Shown here: positions 13,808 to 23,138 of the stretch, in pieces
Position numbering within the stretch: the stretch's first letter is position 1
How the letters are laid out: the number at the start of each line of letters is the position of its first letter
Assembly (NCBI GenBank): GCA_017939025.1
Contig: JAGBAI010000011.1
Coordinates: forward strand, 1-26,655
Reading direction: 5' to 3'
Length of the DNA stretch: 26,655 nt
DNA from: Oscillospiraceae bacterium
GTDB taxonomy: Bacteria > Bacillota_A > Clostridia > Oscillospirales > Oscillospiraceae
The notes under the pieces: generated by a model
Told to the model about the DNA's origin: nothing
What the model saw: only the letters and a program-made list of their open reading frames with translations
The model's database searches: none
Position numbers and translations under genes: made by a program

Positions 13808-15412
13808 TCATTTCCATTTTTCAATGAGGCTGCGGATCTGGGCTGTCAGCTTGGCATTGTCCTTGTTGGTGCGGCCCTTTCTGGTTTTGACCAGCGCCAG
13901 CAGATCCTCTGCCGCTGCCAGCAGCTCGCCGTAGACCTGCCGTGCCCGCTGGCTGCCCTTGAAGGCAGCAGCCCGGTCGATCTTGACCCCCTCGGTATAG
14001 GCAGTGAGCTTACCTGTAAGCAGGTCGTATTCCGTGCCGCTGTAAGGCGCTTCCGCCCGGTAGCCCATGGAATCCAGGGTTGCCTGGAAGGCTTCGCATC
14101 TGCTATCATCACCGTGATTGACAAAGACCATTTGGGGCTTTTCTTTGAAACCGCCCAGCCAGTTCAGCAGGCCATCCTTATCCGCATGGCCGGAGGTACC
14201 CCGCAGAGTGGCGATCTCCGCATGGACGGCAATATCCTCGCCGAAGAGCTTGACATTTTTTGCCCCCTCCTGCAATTTCCGGCCCAGGGAGCCCTCTGCC
14301 TGGTAGCCAACGAAGAGGATGATGCTCTCCTTGCGCCACAGATTGTGCTTCAGATGGTGCCGGATGCGGCCCGCTTCACACATACCGGAGGCAGACAGGA
14401 TCACTTTCGGCTGCATATCCGCATTGATGAGCTTGGATTCTTCGCTTGTGACAGACAGGGTCACGCCCTCAGACCAGATGGGGTTCACCCCTTGGGCCAG
14501 CACCGCCAGCGTCTCCGGATCAAAGTTACTTTCATGACTCTGGAGGAAAATACCCGTGGCCTCCACCGCCAGAGGTGAGTCCACATACACCGGGAACTTA
14601 TCGTGTCCCTTCACCAGGCCCTTCTGCTTAATCTCCCGGATGGCGTAGAGCATTTCCTGGGTACGGCCCACAGCAAAGGAGGGGATCACCAGATTGCCTC
14701 CCCGGTCAAAGGCCCGCTGGATGCACTCTGCCAGATCCGCCACCACATCGCCTCTTGTCTTGGCATGGAGCCGGTCGCCGTAGGTGGATTCGATGACCAG
14801 ATAGTCCGTCTCCTCCACGGGCTTGGGATCATTCAGCAGGGGCTGGTTGGTATTGCCCACGTCGCCGCTGAACACAATTTTCCGGGTTTCACCGTTTTCC
14901 GTCAGCCAAAGCTCAATGGCAGCAGAGCCCAGCAGATGGCCGATGTCCGTAAAGCGCAGGTCAATGCCTTCCGCTACCCGAAGCTGCTCCTGATATTTCA
15001 CCGGACGCAGGCATTTGATGGCCGCCAGCGCATCATTCATATTATAAGTAGGCTCCACCAGTGGTTCGCCGGCACGCTCCGCCTTCCGGCTGCGCCACTG
15101 GGCTTCGCTTTCCTGAATGTGGGCAGAGTCCCGGAGCATGATATTGCACAGGTCGCAGGTAGCCTCGGTTGCATAAATCGCCCCGGAGAAACCGTCCTTG
15201 CAGAGCTTGGGCAGCATACCGGAATGGTCAATGTGGGCATGGGTCAGAAATACCGCTTCAATGGCATTGGCCGGGACAGGCATGGGCATATTCTGGAACA
15301 CATCCACCCCCTGTTCCATACCGCAGTCCACCAGGTAATATCGCCCTCCCACTTCCAAAAGTGTGCAGCTGCCAGTCACCTCATGGGTCGCACCGATAAA
15401 TTGGATACGCAT
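13808..15412 (-). CDS. Beta-CASP metallo-beta-lactamase-fold ribonuclease
   Basis: A 534-residue MBL-fold protein of the CPSF73/RNase J superfamily, in the bacterial 'RNA-processing exonuclease' group related to Ysh1/TTHA0252. It shows the metal motif HAHIDH at 58-63 and SGDVGN further on; beta-CASP motif A is in VIESTYGDR, motif B in GTSGHAD and motif C in VNHGD. SASGMCEAGRIRHHLKHNL is a further hallmark block. The C-terminal 60 residues are basic and helical, likely for RNA contact. GGAGGTG precedes the ATG. It is expressed from its own promoter at 15455-15483 and is a cytoplasmic RNA-maturation or turnover enzyme. The exact RNA substrates are unknown. Confidence 0.92.
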   Translation of the reverse strand: MRIQFIGATHEVTGSCTLLEVGGRYYLVDCGMEQGVDVFQNMPMPVPANAIEAVFLTHAHIDHSGMLPKLCKDGFSGAIYATEATCDLCNIMLRDSAHIQESEAQWRSRKAERAGEPLVEPTYNMNDALAAIKCLRPVKYQEQLRVAEGIDLRFTDIGHLLGSAAIELWLTENGETRKIVFSGDVGNTNQPLLNDPKPVEETDYLVIESTYGDRLHAKTRGDVVADLAECIQRAFDRGGNLVIPSFAVGRTQEMLYAIREIKQKGLVKGHDKFPVYVDSPLAVEATGIFLQSHESNFDPETLAVLAQGVNPIWSEGVTLSVTSEESKLINADMQPKVILSASGMCEAGRIRHHLKHNLWRKESIILFVGYQAEGSLGRKLQEGAKNVKLFGEDIAVHAEIATLRGTSGHADKDGLLNWLGGFKEKPQMVFVNHGDDSRCEAFQATLDSMGYRAEAPYSGTEYDLLTGKLTAYTEGVKIDRAAAFKGSQRARQVYGELLAAAEDLLALVKTRKGRTNKDNAKLTAQIRSLIEKWK

Positions 15413-15454
15413 AAAAACACCTCCGGAGTTGGTTATTAAATAGATCTTAATTAT

Positions 15455-15483
15455 ATTATACCATGATTTGCTCTGGCGGACAA
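15455..15483 (-). promoter_or_regulatory. Promoter of the beta-CASP RNase gene
   Basis: On the minus strand: TTGTCC (complement of 15478-15483), 17-base spacer ending in TGG, perfect TATAAT (complement of 15455-15460); an extended -10. It has the same -35 hexamer as the dnaD promoter. Confidence 0.8.
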
Positions 15484-15487
15484 GGCA

Positions 15488-15525
15488 ACAGAAAGCGCAG
15501 ATGAGATTTCATCTGCGCTTTCTGT
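15488..15525 (-). terminator. Hairpin terminator at the end of the polysaccharide operon
   Basis: A perfect 17-bp stem ACAGAAAGCGCAGATGA / TCATCTGCGCTTTCTGT with a four-base loop, three bases beyond the stop codon of the Wzc-like gene. The downstream side on the transcript is TTGCCTTGTCC, a poor U-tract, so it may work as a 3' barrier as much as a terminator. The RNase promoter begins 5 bases further on. Confidence 0.75.
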
Positions 15526-15528
15526 TTG

Positions 15529-16935
15529 TTAAAGAACCGGAACCTCTGTTTTTTTCCCGGATTTTGGGTTCCGTTTTTTCTTTTTATCCCGGGAGTGCTT
15601 TTCCTTCCGGCCCTTTCCCCCGCTGTTTTCCCGGTGACAGACGATCCCCAGGATCCGGGCATTCATGAATTCCAACTGCGTCAATGTATCACGCAGTGCG
15701 CTCTGGCTGCAGCCATTGAGCCGCACTGAAAGCAAGTAACCATCTACCAGTCCGGCCACTGCCAGCGCGTCCCCTGTCTCCCCCACCGGCGGCAGATCCA
15801 GGATCACATAATCATAGGCTGTCCGGGCCTGGTCCAGCAGATTTTCCATCTGCGGGCCACTCAGCAGTTCCACAGGATCGGCCGGGATCCGGCCGGAGGT
15901 GATCACGGAAAAAGCCTGTCCCCTACCAGATGCTCTGCAAAGCTGAATCACAGACCCCATATCCGCCTCTCCTCTGAGGCAGTCAGACAGCCCCTGCAGT
16001 TGCGCCACCGGCAGCAGCGTAAAAACCGTGGGAAGCCGCAGATCTCCGTCGATCAGCAGCACCCGTTTGTTCAGCTGCGCCAGAGACCGTGCAAGCTCCA
16101 CCGCTGTATGGGTTTTCTCTTCCCCGATGCAGGACGCTGTCATGCCAATGATATGACAGCCACTTTCTTCACCCAGGGCAGAACGCACCTTGATCCGAAG
16201 AAGCTTGCAGGCCTCTGCCACTCCGGCAGCCTCCATCCCCGGCACCAGTGCCAGAACCGGATAATCACACAGCTGCGCAATATCCGCCTCTGTACGGATG
16301 CCATTGTCAAACAGATCCCGCAATATCAGAATACCGGCACTCAGCAGAAATCCGAAGATACATCCCACCAGTGCATATCTGGCATAGCTGGGAGAACTTG
16401 GCTCATCAGGAAGCACCGCCTTATCTGCCACCTTGGCAGAGGTTCCTTCAATGATCGCGCCAATACGTCCGGGCAGTATGTGCGCCACTGCATCCGCGAT
16501 CTTCTTCGCCTCCTGAGGATCCGGGCTGGTCACGGTCACCCGGAAAAGCTCCGTATCATTCACTGGTTCCGCCCGGATCATATCAGACAGCTCTGACACC
16601 TTCCGGCCGGCACCGGCATAGCCGATCACCTCTGCCAGAGTCTCCCGGGTGTTTAATATAACAATATAGGATTTGACCAGGCCCCGTGAAGTGGTCAGAT
16701 CACCGGAGGACATACTGACATTCCCACCGCCTGCAGAAATATTACTGTTATCCACATAGAACGTGACAGAAGCTTCAAATTGCGGCCTAAGAAGCAGCAG
16801 CGTTCCCAGCAGCGCCGCGGCAGCACCCACTACAGAGGCCAGAACCACTGCCCGGATGCCTCTCATAACCGCATTGACTAACCGGCAAAAGCTTACCTCG
16901 GCCACGTCATTTTGTGCCTGTATTCTACCTCGCAT
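15529..16935 (-). CDS. Wzc-like polysaccharide chain-length/P-loop protein with variant Walker A
   Basis: A 468-residue fusion of a Wzz-type chain-length domain and a CpsD/BY-kinase-type ATPase domain. Membrane segments lie near residues 29-49 and 185-205 with the Wzz domain between them. The cytoplasmic part has a Walker A region ASCIGEEKT (267-275), Walker A' VLLIDGDLR (292-300) and Walker B YVILDLPP (375-382). In the canonical kinase loop (GEGKS/T) the residue before the lysine is glycine; here it is E273 (codon GAG). The C-terminus, instead of a tyrosine cluster, is a lysine/arginine-rich tail (439-463) with no tyrosine after Y400. It probably controls polymer length; kinase activity is doubtful. 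The start at 16935 has GGAGG 8 bases upstream. It is the last gene of the operon. Confidence 0.85.
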   Translation of the reverse strand: MRGRIQAQNDVAEVSFCRLVNAVMRGIRAVVLASVVGAAAALLGTLLLLRPQFEASVTFYVDNSNISAGGGNVSMSSGDLTTSRGLVKSYIVILNTRETLAEVIGYAGAGRKVSELSDMIRAEPVNDTELFRVTVTSPDPQEAKKIADAVAHILPGRIGAIIEGTSAKVADKAVLPDEPSSPSYARYALVGCIFGFLLSAGILILRDLFDNGIRTEADIAQLCDYPVLALVPGMEAAGVAEACKLLRIKVRSALGEESGCHIIGMTASCIGEEKTHTAVELARSLAQLNKRVLLIDGDLRLPTVFTLLPVAQLQGLSDCLRGEADMGSVIQLCRASGRGQAFSVITSGRIPADPVELLSGPQMENLLDQARTAYDYVILDLPPVGETGDALAVAGLVDGYLLSVRLNGCSQSALRDTLTQLEFMNARILGIVCHRENSGGKGRKEKHSRDKKKKRNPKSGKKTEVPVL

Positions 16936-17006
16936 AATGTATCCTCCCCGGAAAAGATGCCGCGCCCAGGATATATCGACATTGTTTCCTTTTTTTCTGT
17001 CATTCT

Positions 17007-18281
17007 CTACAGCCCCCGCAGGGAAATGGCCTCCAGCATCAGAACAGTATTTTCCCGAAGGCCCGCCACAAAAAGCGGCGCAATCAGTGCCGTAACCACC
17101 TGTGACACCAAGGATGCCAGCGCCGCGCCTGCCGCACCAAAGGCTGGGATCCATACCAGGTTCAACGCCACATTGCAGACCGCGGAAATCAGATAGACCC
17201 ATTTGAGCCAGCGCTGCCTGTTTTCACACACCACCCAGGCGTTTCTTGCCACACCCAGATAGGAAAAAGCCGTATACCAGGTAATGATCCGCAGCGGCGC
17301 CACAGTCGGCAGATAGGTTTCCCCATACAGGATCCTCACGATCGGGCCTGCCAGAAGAGAAATCAGGCCGGAGACAAGTATGGATAAGTAAAACACCGCT
17401 GCGTAAAGCTGCTTATTACGCCTTCTGTATAACCCCTTGTCCGTTTTGTGTGCCTGGGCAATCACCGGATAGAAGGAATCTATCATCGCAGACAGCACAA
17501 AACACCAGACATTACACAGTGAAATCGCCGTAGTATAATATCCGGTTTCCGCCTCTCCCAGCATCTGCTTCAGCATGATCTTGTCTGTTTGGGAATAGAC
17601 CGCAACCATCAGCCCCGGCAGGATGAAGTGGCAGCTTTTTTTCAGCAGACTGCGGGCATACCGGGCTGAAAAAGAAAGCCTCTGTCCGCCGTATCTCCGG
17701 TAAGCACCGCAGAGCAATACCGCCACACACAGATGATCCACTGCCCCGGCAAACGCGAACCATTCCACACTTTTCCCCAAAACCAGCAGGAATACCTTAT
17801 AGCCAGCCATCACAGCATAGGCAATCAGAGATATTACAGCCGATACCTTTGACTGCAATCTGGACTGAAACCATTGATTGAATAACCCGAAGACCTGAAG
17901 GATCATTCCGATATTTGTCAGACTTACCACTTTCAGAACCGTCAGATCTCCCCGGTCTGCCACGCAGACAATGGACAGAATCACCAACGCAGACACGACA
18001 CTCGATACCGCCTGCAACAGCAGTGCCGTACCCAGGGTCTGTCCCTGCGTCTTTTCCTGGTCCAGAAGTTCCTTCACCAGCACGGTATTGATCCCCAGTG
18101 TACACAGGGAAAAGAAGAAGCCGGTATATGCCGCGCCATAGCTGATCAGGCCATAATTGGACGGCCCCAAATACCGTGCCGTCAGCAATCCTACCAGCAG
18201 ATTGATCAGCATTTGCGCGGTTTTTCCATAGATCAGCCACCCGGTGTTTTTCACGATCCGGTTTTGCACCCAGACACGCAT
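17007..18281 (-). CDS. Wzx-type polysaccharide flippase (MATE/MOP superfamily)
   Basis: A 424-residue membrane protein with about 12-14 hydrophobic segments. The N-terminus NTGWLIYGKTAQMLINLLVGLLTARYLGPSNYGLISYG is the standard Wzx/PST signature, and LPGLMVAVYSQTDKIMLKQMLGEAETGYYTTA is the conserved mid-protein block. It moves undecaprenyl-linked repeat units across the membrane for the Wzy-like polymerase encoded upstream. The listed ATG has AAAGG immediately adjacent, which is too close; GTG codons at 18275 or 18269 would give better spacing, so the true start may be 6-12 bases later. Confidence 0.92.
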   Translation of the reverse strand: MRVWVQNRIVKNTGWLIYGKTAQMLINLLVGLLTARYLGPSNYGLISYGAAYTGFFFSLCTLGINTVLVKELLDQEKTQGQTLGTALLLQAVSSVVSALVILSIVCVADRGDLTVLKVVSLTNIGMILQVFGLFNQWFQSRLQSKVSAVISLIAYAVMAGYKVFLLVLGKSVEWFAFAGAVDHLCVAVLLCGAYRRYGGQRLSFSARYARSLLKKSCHFILPGLMVAVYSQTDKIMLKQMLGEAETGYYTTAISLCNVWCFVLSAMIDSFYPVIAQAHKTDKGLYRRRNKQLYAAVFYLSILVSGLISLLAGPIVRILYGETYLPTVAPLRIITWYTAFSYLGVARNAWVVCENRQRWLKWVYLISAVCNVALNLVWIPAFGAAGAALASLVSQVVTALIAPLFVAGLRENTVLMLEAISLRGL

Positions 18282-18318
18282 CCTTTCAGTTCTTTATACT
18301 CGTTTATGGAAAGCAGTA

Positions 18319-19326
18319 TTATTTTTCATATTCCGACCGTCCCGGAAATGCCGTTTCAAAGACCTTAAGCAGCCGCTTCCGCTCCGTTTCCCAAAGAATG
18401 AGCCCGGGATCGTCATTGACGCAGATGATTTTATGCTTATGGGCCAGAATATCCCGGCACAGTTTTTCGGTATTCTGCCCGATCATATAATACTGGCCAA
18501 AATCCGCCCGCCGGGGAATAAATTCCCCTTTGCACAGGTTATACCAGCTTACCAGATACTGGTTCACATCCTGGCCTGTACGGAATCTGTTCCGGCAGGT
18601 TCGGTCCAGAATCTCCGGCTCCAGCTTCCAGACCTCTTCAAAGGTAGATTTCCGCATGGATGACGCAATGTGAAAATTATACAGCAGGGAAAACCTGCTT
18701 CCAGGGGTGCAGTACAGATTGCGAAACAGTTGTTTACCATAAACTGGATGGTACCACTTGTGCCAGGATCCGGTCAAAACCTCCCGTTTCCGGAAATGTT
18801 TATTGATCAGCGCCATGTCATTCCACAAAACATGGCCGAAGGGATCCGTAATGTCCACCGGTGACAGTATTTGCAGCACAGCGCTTTCTCTGGGAAGTCC
18901 TCTGATAAAGAAATCCTCCTCTGTCACCGGGCCATTGAGAAACATGTCATCATTGAAATACACAAAGTGCTCTGCAAGGCCCGGGATCCTGTGCAGATTC
19001 AGTTCGATGCTGTGGGAGCTGAAAGTCGGCAGATATGCCTCCGGGATATACGCCCGGTGATCCACGCAGTGCAGCTTCGGATGCGCCCTGTTCAGCCAAT
19101 CAGGAATCTGCCCGCAGGTAACAAAGTGGATCCGGTTGACCCAGGGCGCATATTTTTCCACAGACCGGAACCAGTATTTCAGCAGCCCCCATTCCCGGTA
19201 CTGGGCTTCCCTGATCTGCGACGGATCCCCGGTGTAGCGGCTGCGCAGCTTCTGCCATTGGGGATCACTGCCATCGACCCAAGGGATCACAAAGTCAATG
19301 GGATACGCTGTTTGCTTTTCTTTCAT
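18319..19326 (-). CDS. Stealth-family hexose-1-phosphate transferase
   Basis: A 335-residue Stealth protein, the family of capsule enzymes that transfer sugar-1-phosphate from a nucleotide sugar to make phosphodiester-linked polymers. It shows CR1 (IDFVIPWVDGSDPQW, from residue 10), CR2 (EWGLLKYWFRSVEKYAPWVNRIHFVTCGQIPDWL, then FSSHSIELNLHRIPGLAEHFVYFNDDMFL with the NDD motif) and the later HKWYHPVYG and NDDPG blocks. The start at 19326 is chosen because homology begins there; upstream residues of the open frame are only the overlapping GT gene read in another frame. It overlaps that gene by 32 bases. It suggests that the surface polymer contains phosphodiester bonds. Confidence 0.88.
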   Translation of the reverse strand: MKEKQTAYPIDFVIPWVDGSDPQWQKLRSRYTGDPSQIREAQYREWGLLKYWFRSVEKYAPWVNRIHFVTCGQIPDWLNRAHPKLHCVDHRAYIPEAYLPTFSSHSIELNLHRIPGLAEHFVYFNDDMFLNGPVTEEDFFIRGLPRESAVLQILSPVDITDPFGHVLWNDMALINKHFRKREVLTGSWHKWYHPVYGKQLFRNLYCTPGSRFSLLYNFHIASSMRKSTFEEVWKLEPEILDRTCRNRFRTGQDVNQYLVSWYNLCKGEFIPRRADFGQYYMIGQNTEKLCRDILAHKHKIICVNDDPGLILWETERKRLLKVFETAFPGRSEYEK

Positions 19327-20476
19327 AGCTGTTTTCCCTTTCCGATATCCGTGCTGCCGGGCTGCAGGGGCCGGAGGTATACAGCCCCGGGAAGGGTTCC
19401 CCATCCAATATTGCCTGCGCCAGATTTGTCAGGCGCTCCGCCGCCACTTCCGCATTCCACTCCGCCACGATGGTTTCATAAGCAGCCTTGCCCACCCTCT
19501 TTTGTGCTTCGGGATGATCCAGCAGATACCGGAGCTTATCCCATAGCCCAGTAACATCTCCGGAGGGGTAAACCAGGCCGTTTTCTCCGTCCCGGATCAG
19601 AAACGGGACTGCGCCAATGGCATGGCTGGCAATGACAGCACAGCCGGAATTCATGGCCTCATTCAGTACCGCTCCCCACCCCTCCTGCCGGCCGCTGGTA
19701 AACAAATAAATCCCGGCCTGCTCCATATAACCGCGCACCTGCTCCGGCTGCATTGTTCCTAAAAATTCCACCCGATCCTCCAGCGCCAGTTCTCTGACCA
19801 ATGCGCGGAGTCTGCCCTCCCGGTCACCGCCGCCAATAAAGCGCAGACGAAAGGCGTAGCCCGCCTCCTTCAACAGGCCGGCTGCCCGGATCGCATCCTC
19901 AGGACGCTTCCAATCCAGAAAGCGTCCACACCACAGGATATCCGTCACGGTCTTTTGGGCAAGGAGGCTGTGGAACCGGTCATAGCGCTTTGTCTCCGGG
20001 AAATAGCCCCATTGATAGGCCCTGTTGCGGAACAGGCCAAATTTTGCATAGTCTTTTGCCGCATAGCCGCTGGCACAGAGCAGGTAGACAGGCTTTCCCG
20101 GAGGATTGCGCCAATGCCAGCGAAGCAGCCGGGGCAAATATTTCAGCGGCTCCCGCTTTTTCAGAGGCCGCTCGGAATAACGAAATACCAATTTGTGGTC
20201 TTTTATAACCCTGCGCACCATCTTTTCCGGTGCGGAACCTGTTATCACAACATCCGATTCCCGCAGCAGCGCCAGTGCCGCCTTCTGCCCTGCAGGGGTG
20301 CTGGCCGAGCAGACATAACCGGGAAGTGTCTCCATATGGTAACCAAGGTTCTTTCTCTGGGCAGGCATGGATGTCGTGGCAATAAAGTGAAAGGTCACCC
20401 CCGGTTTCCGGTACAGCGCCTCAGAAACCGGCTGCTGATGATGATTAAAATAATTGCTCAGAAATACAATTTTCAT
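19295..20476 (-). CDS. Glycosyltransferase family 4 (GT-B fold)
   Basis: A 393-residue retaining glycosyltransferase. The C-terminal donor-binding half has DILWCGRFLDWKRPEDAIRAAGLL, FRLRFIGGGDREGRL, and the EX7E-type region SGRQEGWGAVLNEAMNSGCAVIASHAIGAVPFLIRDGENGLVYPSGD, which marks GT4. The N-terminal acceptor half is KIVFLSNYFNHHQQPVSEAL. No signal peptide; cytoplasmic, acting on lipid-linked intermediates. The last 30 or so residues overlap the start of the Stealth gene and read as a poorly structured tail. The ribosome binding site is weak (GAAGG, distant). Confidence 0.92.
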   Translation of the reverse strand: MKIVFLSNYFNHHQQPVSEALYRKPGVTFHFIATTSMPAQRKNLGYHMETLPGYVCSASTPAGQKAALALLRESDVVITGSAPEKMVRRVIKDHKLVFRYSERPLKKREPLKYLPRLLRWHWRNPPGKPVYLLCASGYAAKDYAKFGLFRNRAYQWGYFPETKRYDRFHSLLAQKTVTDILWCGRFLDWKRPEDAIRAAGLLKEAGYAFRLRFIGGGDREGRLRALVRELALEDRVEFLGTMQPEQVRGYMEQAGIYLFTSGRQEGWGAVLNEAMNSGCAVIASHAIGAVPFLIRDGENGLVYPSGDVTGLWDKLRYLLDHPEAQKRVGKAAYETIVAEWNAEVAAERLTNLAQAILDGEPFPGLYTSGPCSPAARISERENSYERKANSVSH

Positions 20477-20568
20477 CTCATCCGACCTTCTTATACTATT
20501 TCTTCCTTTAATTCTTTCATCATGAATACATCACCTGCACTGCTGTCGATTCTGAAATTAAAAAGTTC

Positions 20569-21771
20569 TTATGCCGGCTTCTGTGCCCCTGCGGAGGAAA
20601 CCGAAATCAGTCTGACCAGCATACCATCTGTCAGAACAAAGGAATACAGCAGCATGGGACACCCCTGCCAGATCGGCTCTGCGCAGAACTGCGCAAATAT
20701 GACCACCCCATAACACATCAGGGCGGTCTGTTCATTGGAGCTTACGGTGCAGAGCTTTCCGGCTCTAACAATGCGAAAAAATGCAGCTGCCGTATAAACC
20801 AGCAGCACTGCCAGCGCCGGAAGCCCCGCTTCACCGAATGTATCCAGCCATAGGTCGTGGGCGTAGCCGCCGGCGATCCGTTCCCGGATCACATTGCCGC
20901 CCCAGGGATACCGGAGCAGGTTCTCCAGATATACCTTTTTTAAATGGAACCTTCCATCTGTCAGCATCGCCGAAAAATTCTGCCCCAGAGAATTCCGGCG
21001 ATACAGAAAGCTGCCTTCCATATATGTACGCAGCCCCCAGATATTTCTGCTGTAAAGCACCAGAATCACAGCTGCCCCCAAAAGCATCCACAGCAGCAGC
21101 TTCATCCCCAGGGGATTTCTTCTTAACCAGCTCAACAAAATGCCGGTTCCGGCAGAAAGAACAGCCAGAACCAGAAAGGAGCGGCTTCCCAGCTGAACCG
21201 CATACAGCAGCGTGCAAAGAAATACCGCAACAGCCCCCACCCGCAGCCACCGTCTTTCCTGCACGGCTGTCAGCCAGAAAAAGCTTGCCAGAAACATGGT
21301 AAACTGGGCTGCCTGTCCTGTTGCCGCCTGAATCTCACCGGTCCAGATATCCAGTTTTGTGGCGCTGCCCATACTTACATTTTCCAGAATATTATAGCCA
21401 TAATTCAAAAGGCCATGGGCCGTCTGTCCGGCGGCCAGTACCGCCACCAGGGTAAAGACCCCGGAAATCCGTTTCGCTTCCGGCAGATTATACCCCACCA
21501 GCCACAGCAAGGGACAAATAAAGATCTGCGCAGCGTTTACGATCCCCTGACTGGTGATGGAAAACAGGCAGTAAATACAGGAAAATACCAGCAGCGGCAC
21601 CACCGCATCCGGGACTTTCATGCTGTAATAATGCAGCAGAAAGTAGGCAGCCCCAACCGCCAGCAAAAGATAGCTGCCCCTGCCCAGAACATTGGACACA
21701 GCCACAGCCAGCATCAGCAACAAGAAAGAGGAGGATCTATCCTCCACGCCATGGCTTGTTTTTTCGACCAT
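20569..21771 (-). CDS. O-antigen ligase/polymerase-like membrane protein (Wzy-like)
   Basis: A 400-residue protein with about ten hydrophobic segments and one large external loop (MEGSFLYRRNSLGQNFSAML...HDLWLDTFGEAG). The loop contains the R...GxxxxHDxWLxxxxExG pattern seen in Wzy/WaaL (Wzy_C) proteins. It is likely to polymerise the repeat units presented by the flippase. The start is uncertain: the ATG at 21771 has AGAGGAAA upstream, but ATGs at 21798 and 21837 are open too, and the latter leaves a gap of only 17 bases to the previous gene. A TAA ends the frame, yet the same frame stays open for 25 further codons after it (20493-20568). Confidence 0.85.
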   Translation of the reverse strand: MVEKTSHGVEDRSSSFLLLMLAVAVSNVLGRGSYLLLAVGAAYFLLHYYSMKVPDAVVPLLVFSCIYCLFSITSQGIVNAAQIFICPLLWLVGYNLPEAKRISGVFTLVAVLAAGQTAHGLLNYGYNILENVSMGSATKLDIWTGEIQAATGQAAQFTMFLASFFWLTAVQERRWLRVGAVAVFLCTLLYAVQLGSRSFLVLAVLSAGTGILLSWLRRNPLGMKLLLWMLLGAAVILVLYSRNIWGLRTYMEGSFLYRRNSLGQNFSAMLTDGRFHLKKVYLENLLRYPWGGNVIRERIAGGYAHDLWLDTFGEAGLPALAVLLVYTAAAFFRIVRAGKLCTVSSNEQTALMCYGVVIFAQFCAEPIWQGCPMLLYSFVLTDGMLVRLISVSSAGAQKPA

Positions 21772-21854
21772 ACTATGTGTTTCCTCTTTCCTCTCCATAT
21801 CAAACATCCATGCAGCAGGACTGTTGATGCAGGTCATGGGCAAACCTACCCATA

Positions 21855-23138
21855 TTACTGCGGTTCCCACTGTGCGCACAGCACTTCCAGCTGCATTTTC
21901 AGCTTTTCCGGGTTGCTTTGGGGATCATGATTCTGCTTTGCCAGGATTCTGGCATTTTCTACGATACTCTGGCCAAGAGACTGGCTTGAAAGGAGCTCTT
22001 TCAGCCCCGATTCCAGGCCATCGGGATCTGAAACCACATACGCCGCCCGGTGCGCCTTCAGATAATCAACTGACGCGATCCCCTCCGGCCCGTAGGCAAG
22101 GATACAGGGGCCATACATCAGAGAATCAGCGATCTTTGTGGAAACAGAATACCGGGTGATCTTCCGGTACCGCTCTTCAAAGGATTCCGTATGGATCACC
22201 ACCAGGCTGGATGTCAGGATCCGGCGGGCTTGGACTGCGGATACCGCCCCATGAAACCGGACCCCGTTTTCCACTGTCAGCTCACGCCACAGCTTCGGAT
22301 CCCGTTCCCCGGAATACACATCCAGATACCGGCCCATATGCTTCAGTGTCCTTCCGATCCTTTTCAGGTTTTCTGCCCGCCCCAGGCCCAGATTCCCCAG
22401 GTAGGCGATTTGTCCGGAACAGATGTTTGTAACAGCCTCAGCGGGCACAGAGGCTGCTGTGTGCAGCACACAGCAATTAATTTGAAATAAAGTCTCATAT
22501 TCCCGCTTCATTTCCTGGCAAATGGTAAAAATCTCCTGAGCCCGGGCCATTGTCCGGTGTACGGTTTTTAAGAACAGACGATGCTCCACCCGGCCCAGAG
22601 GGCTGTTTCCATTGCGGTTGTGGAGATAGTAATCATCCACACAGGCCACCGCCAGAGGCTTTTTCACATATTCCGCAGTCTTCCGGGCAATATCATACAT
22701 AAACCCATAATCGCCGGAAGCGAAAAAAATCACGTCCGGCGCAAAGTCTTCCACCCATCTCCAATACTGTGCCGTATCCCAACGGCTCAGCTTCCACAAA
22801 AGATTCCGGGCAGTATAGATCAGCGCCGTACGTTTTGCACCAACACGGTATACTGTACTGATCAGGCCGGAATCTGTCCGTGCTGATACGTACTCCGGCT
22901 GCGCCTCCATCGGCGCAGCCGCACTTCCATATGTGCCAAAGGGAGCCAGCGAACAGATGGCATCACCGTCTGTGAAACGGTAATAATTCCGGCATATGGT
23001 GTTGTCTACCGGCATTTCAGAAGAAATATAAAATTGCGCAATTTCCACATCCGTCATTCCGGCAAAATAGGACATCATCGTTCTGCCCATATTCGATGTG
23101 AGGCTTAACACATTATGACTGACAATCAGAATCTTCAT
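21855..23138 (-). CDS. Glycosyltransferase, GT4-like
   Basis: A 427-residue GT-B-fold glycosyltransferase, more divergent than its neighbour. The N-terminus KILIVSHNVLSLTSNMGRTM is an acceptor-domain opening; DVIFFASGDYGFMYDIA, AYLGNLGLGRAENLKRIGRTL, and the C-terminal ESFEERYRKITRYSVSTKIADSLMYGPCILAYGPEGIASVDYL with EX7-like spacing are typical of the donor domain of GT4 proteins in EPS clusters. No Shine-Dalgarno precedes the ATG; instead the start overlaps the stop of a 26-codon open frame (ATGA), which suggests coupled translation. Confidence 0.85.
   Translation of the reverse strand: MKILIVSHNVLSLTSNMGRTMMSYFAGMTDVEIAQFYISSEMPVDNTICRNYYRFTDGDAICSLAPFGTYGSAAAPMEAQPEYVSARTDSGLISTVYRVGAKRTALIYTARNLLWKLSRWDTAQYWRWVEDFAPDVIFFASGDYGFMYDIARKTAEYVKKPLAVACVDDYYLHNRNGNSPLGRVEHRLFLKTVHRTMARAQEIFTICQEMKREYETLFQINCCVLHTAASVPAEAVTNICSGQIAYLGNLGLGRAENLKRIGRTLKHMGRYLDVYSGERDPKLWRELTVENGVRFHGAVSAVQARRILTSSLVVIHTESFEERYRKITRYSVSTKIADSLMYGPCILAYGPEGIASVDYLKAHRAAYVVSDPDGLESGLKELLSSQSLGQSIVENARILAKQNHDPQSNPEKLKMQLEVLCAQWEPQ

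Noticed and set aside
16895..17003. 36-codon frame between the flippase and Wzc-like genes (MTEKKETMSIYPGRG...)
   Set aside because: It overlaps the start of the Wzc-like gene in another frame, and that gene has its own good ribosome binding site. No support beyond an open frame.
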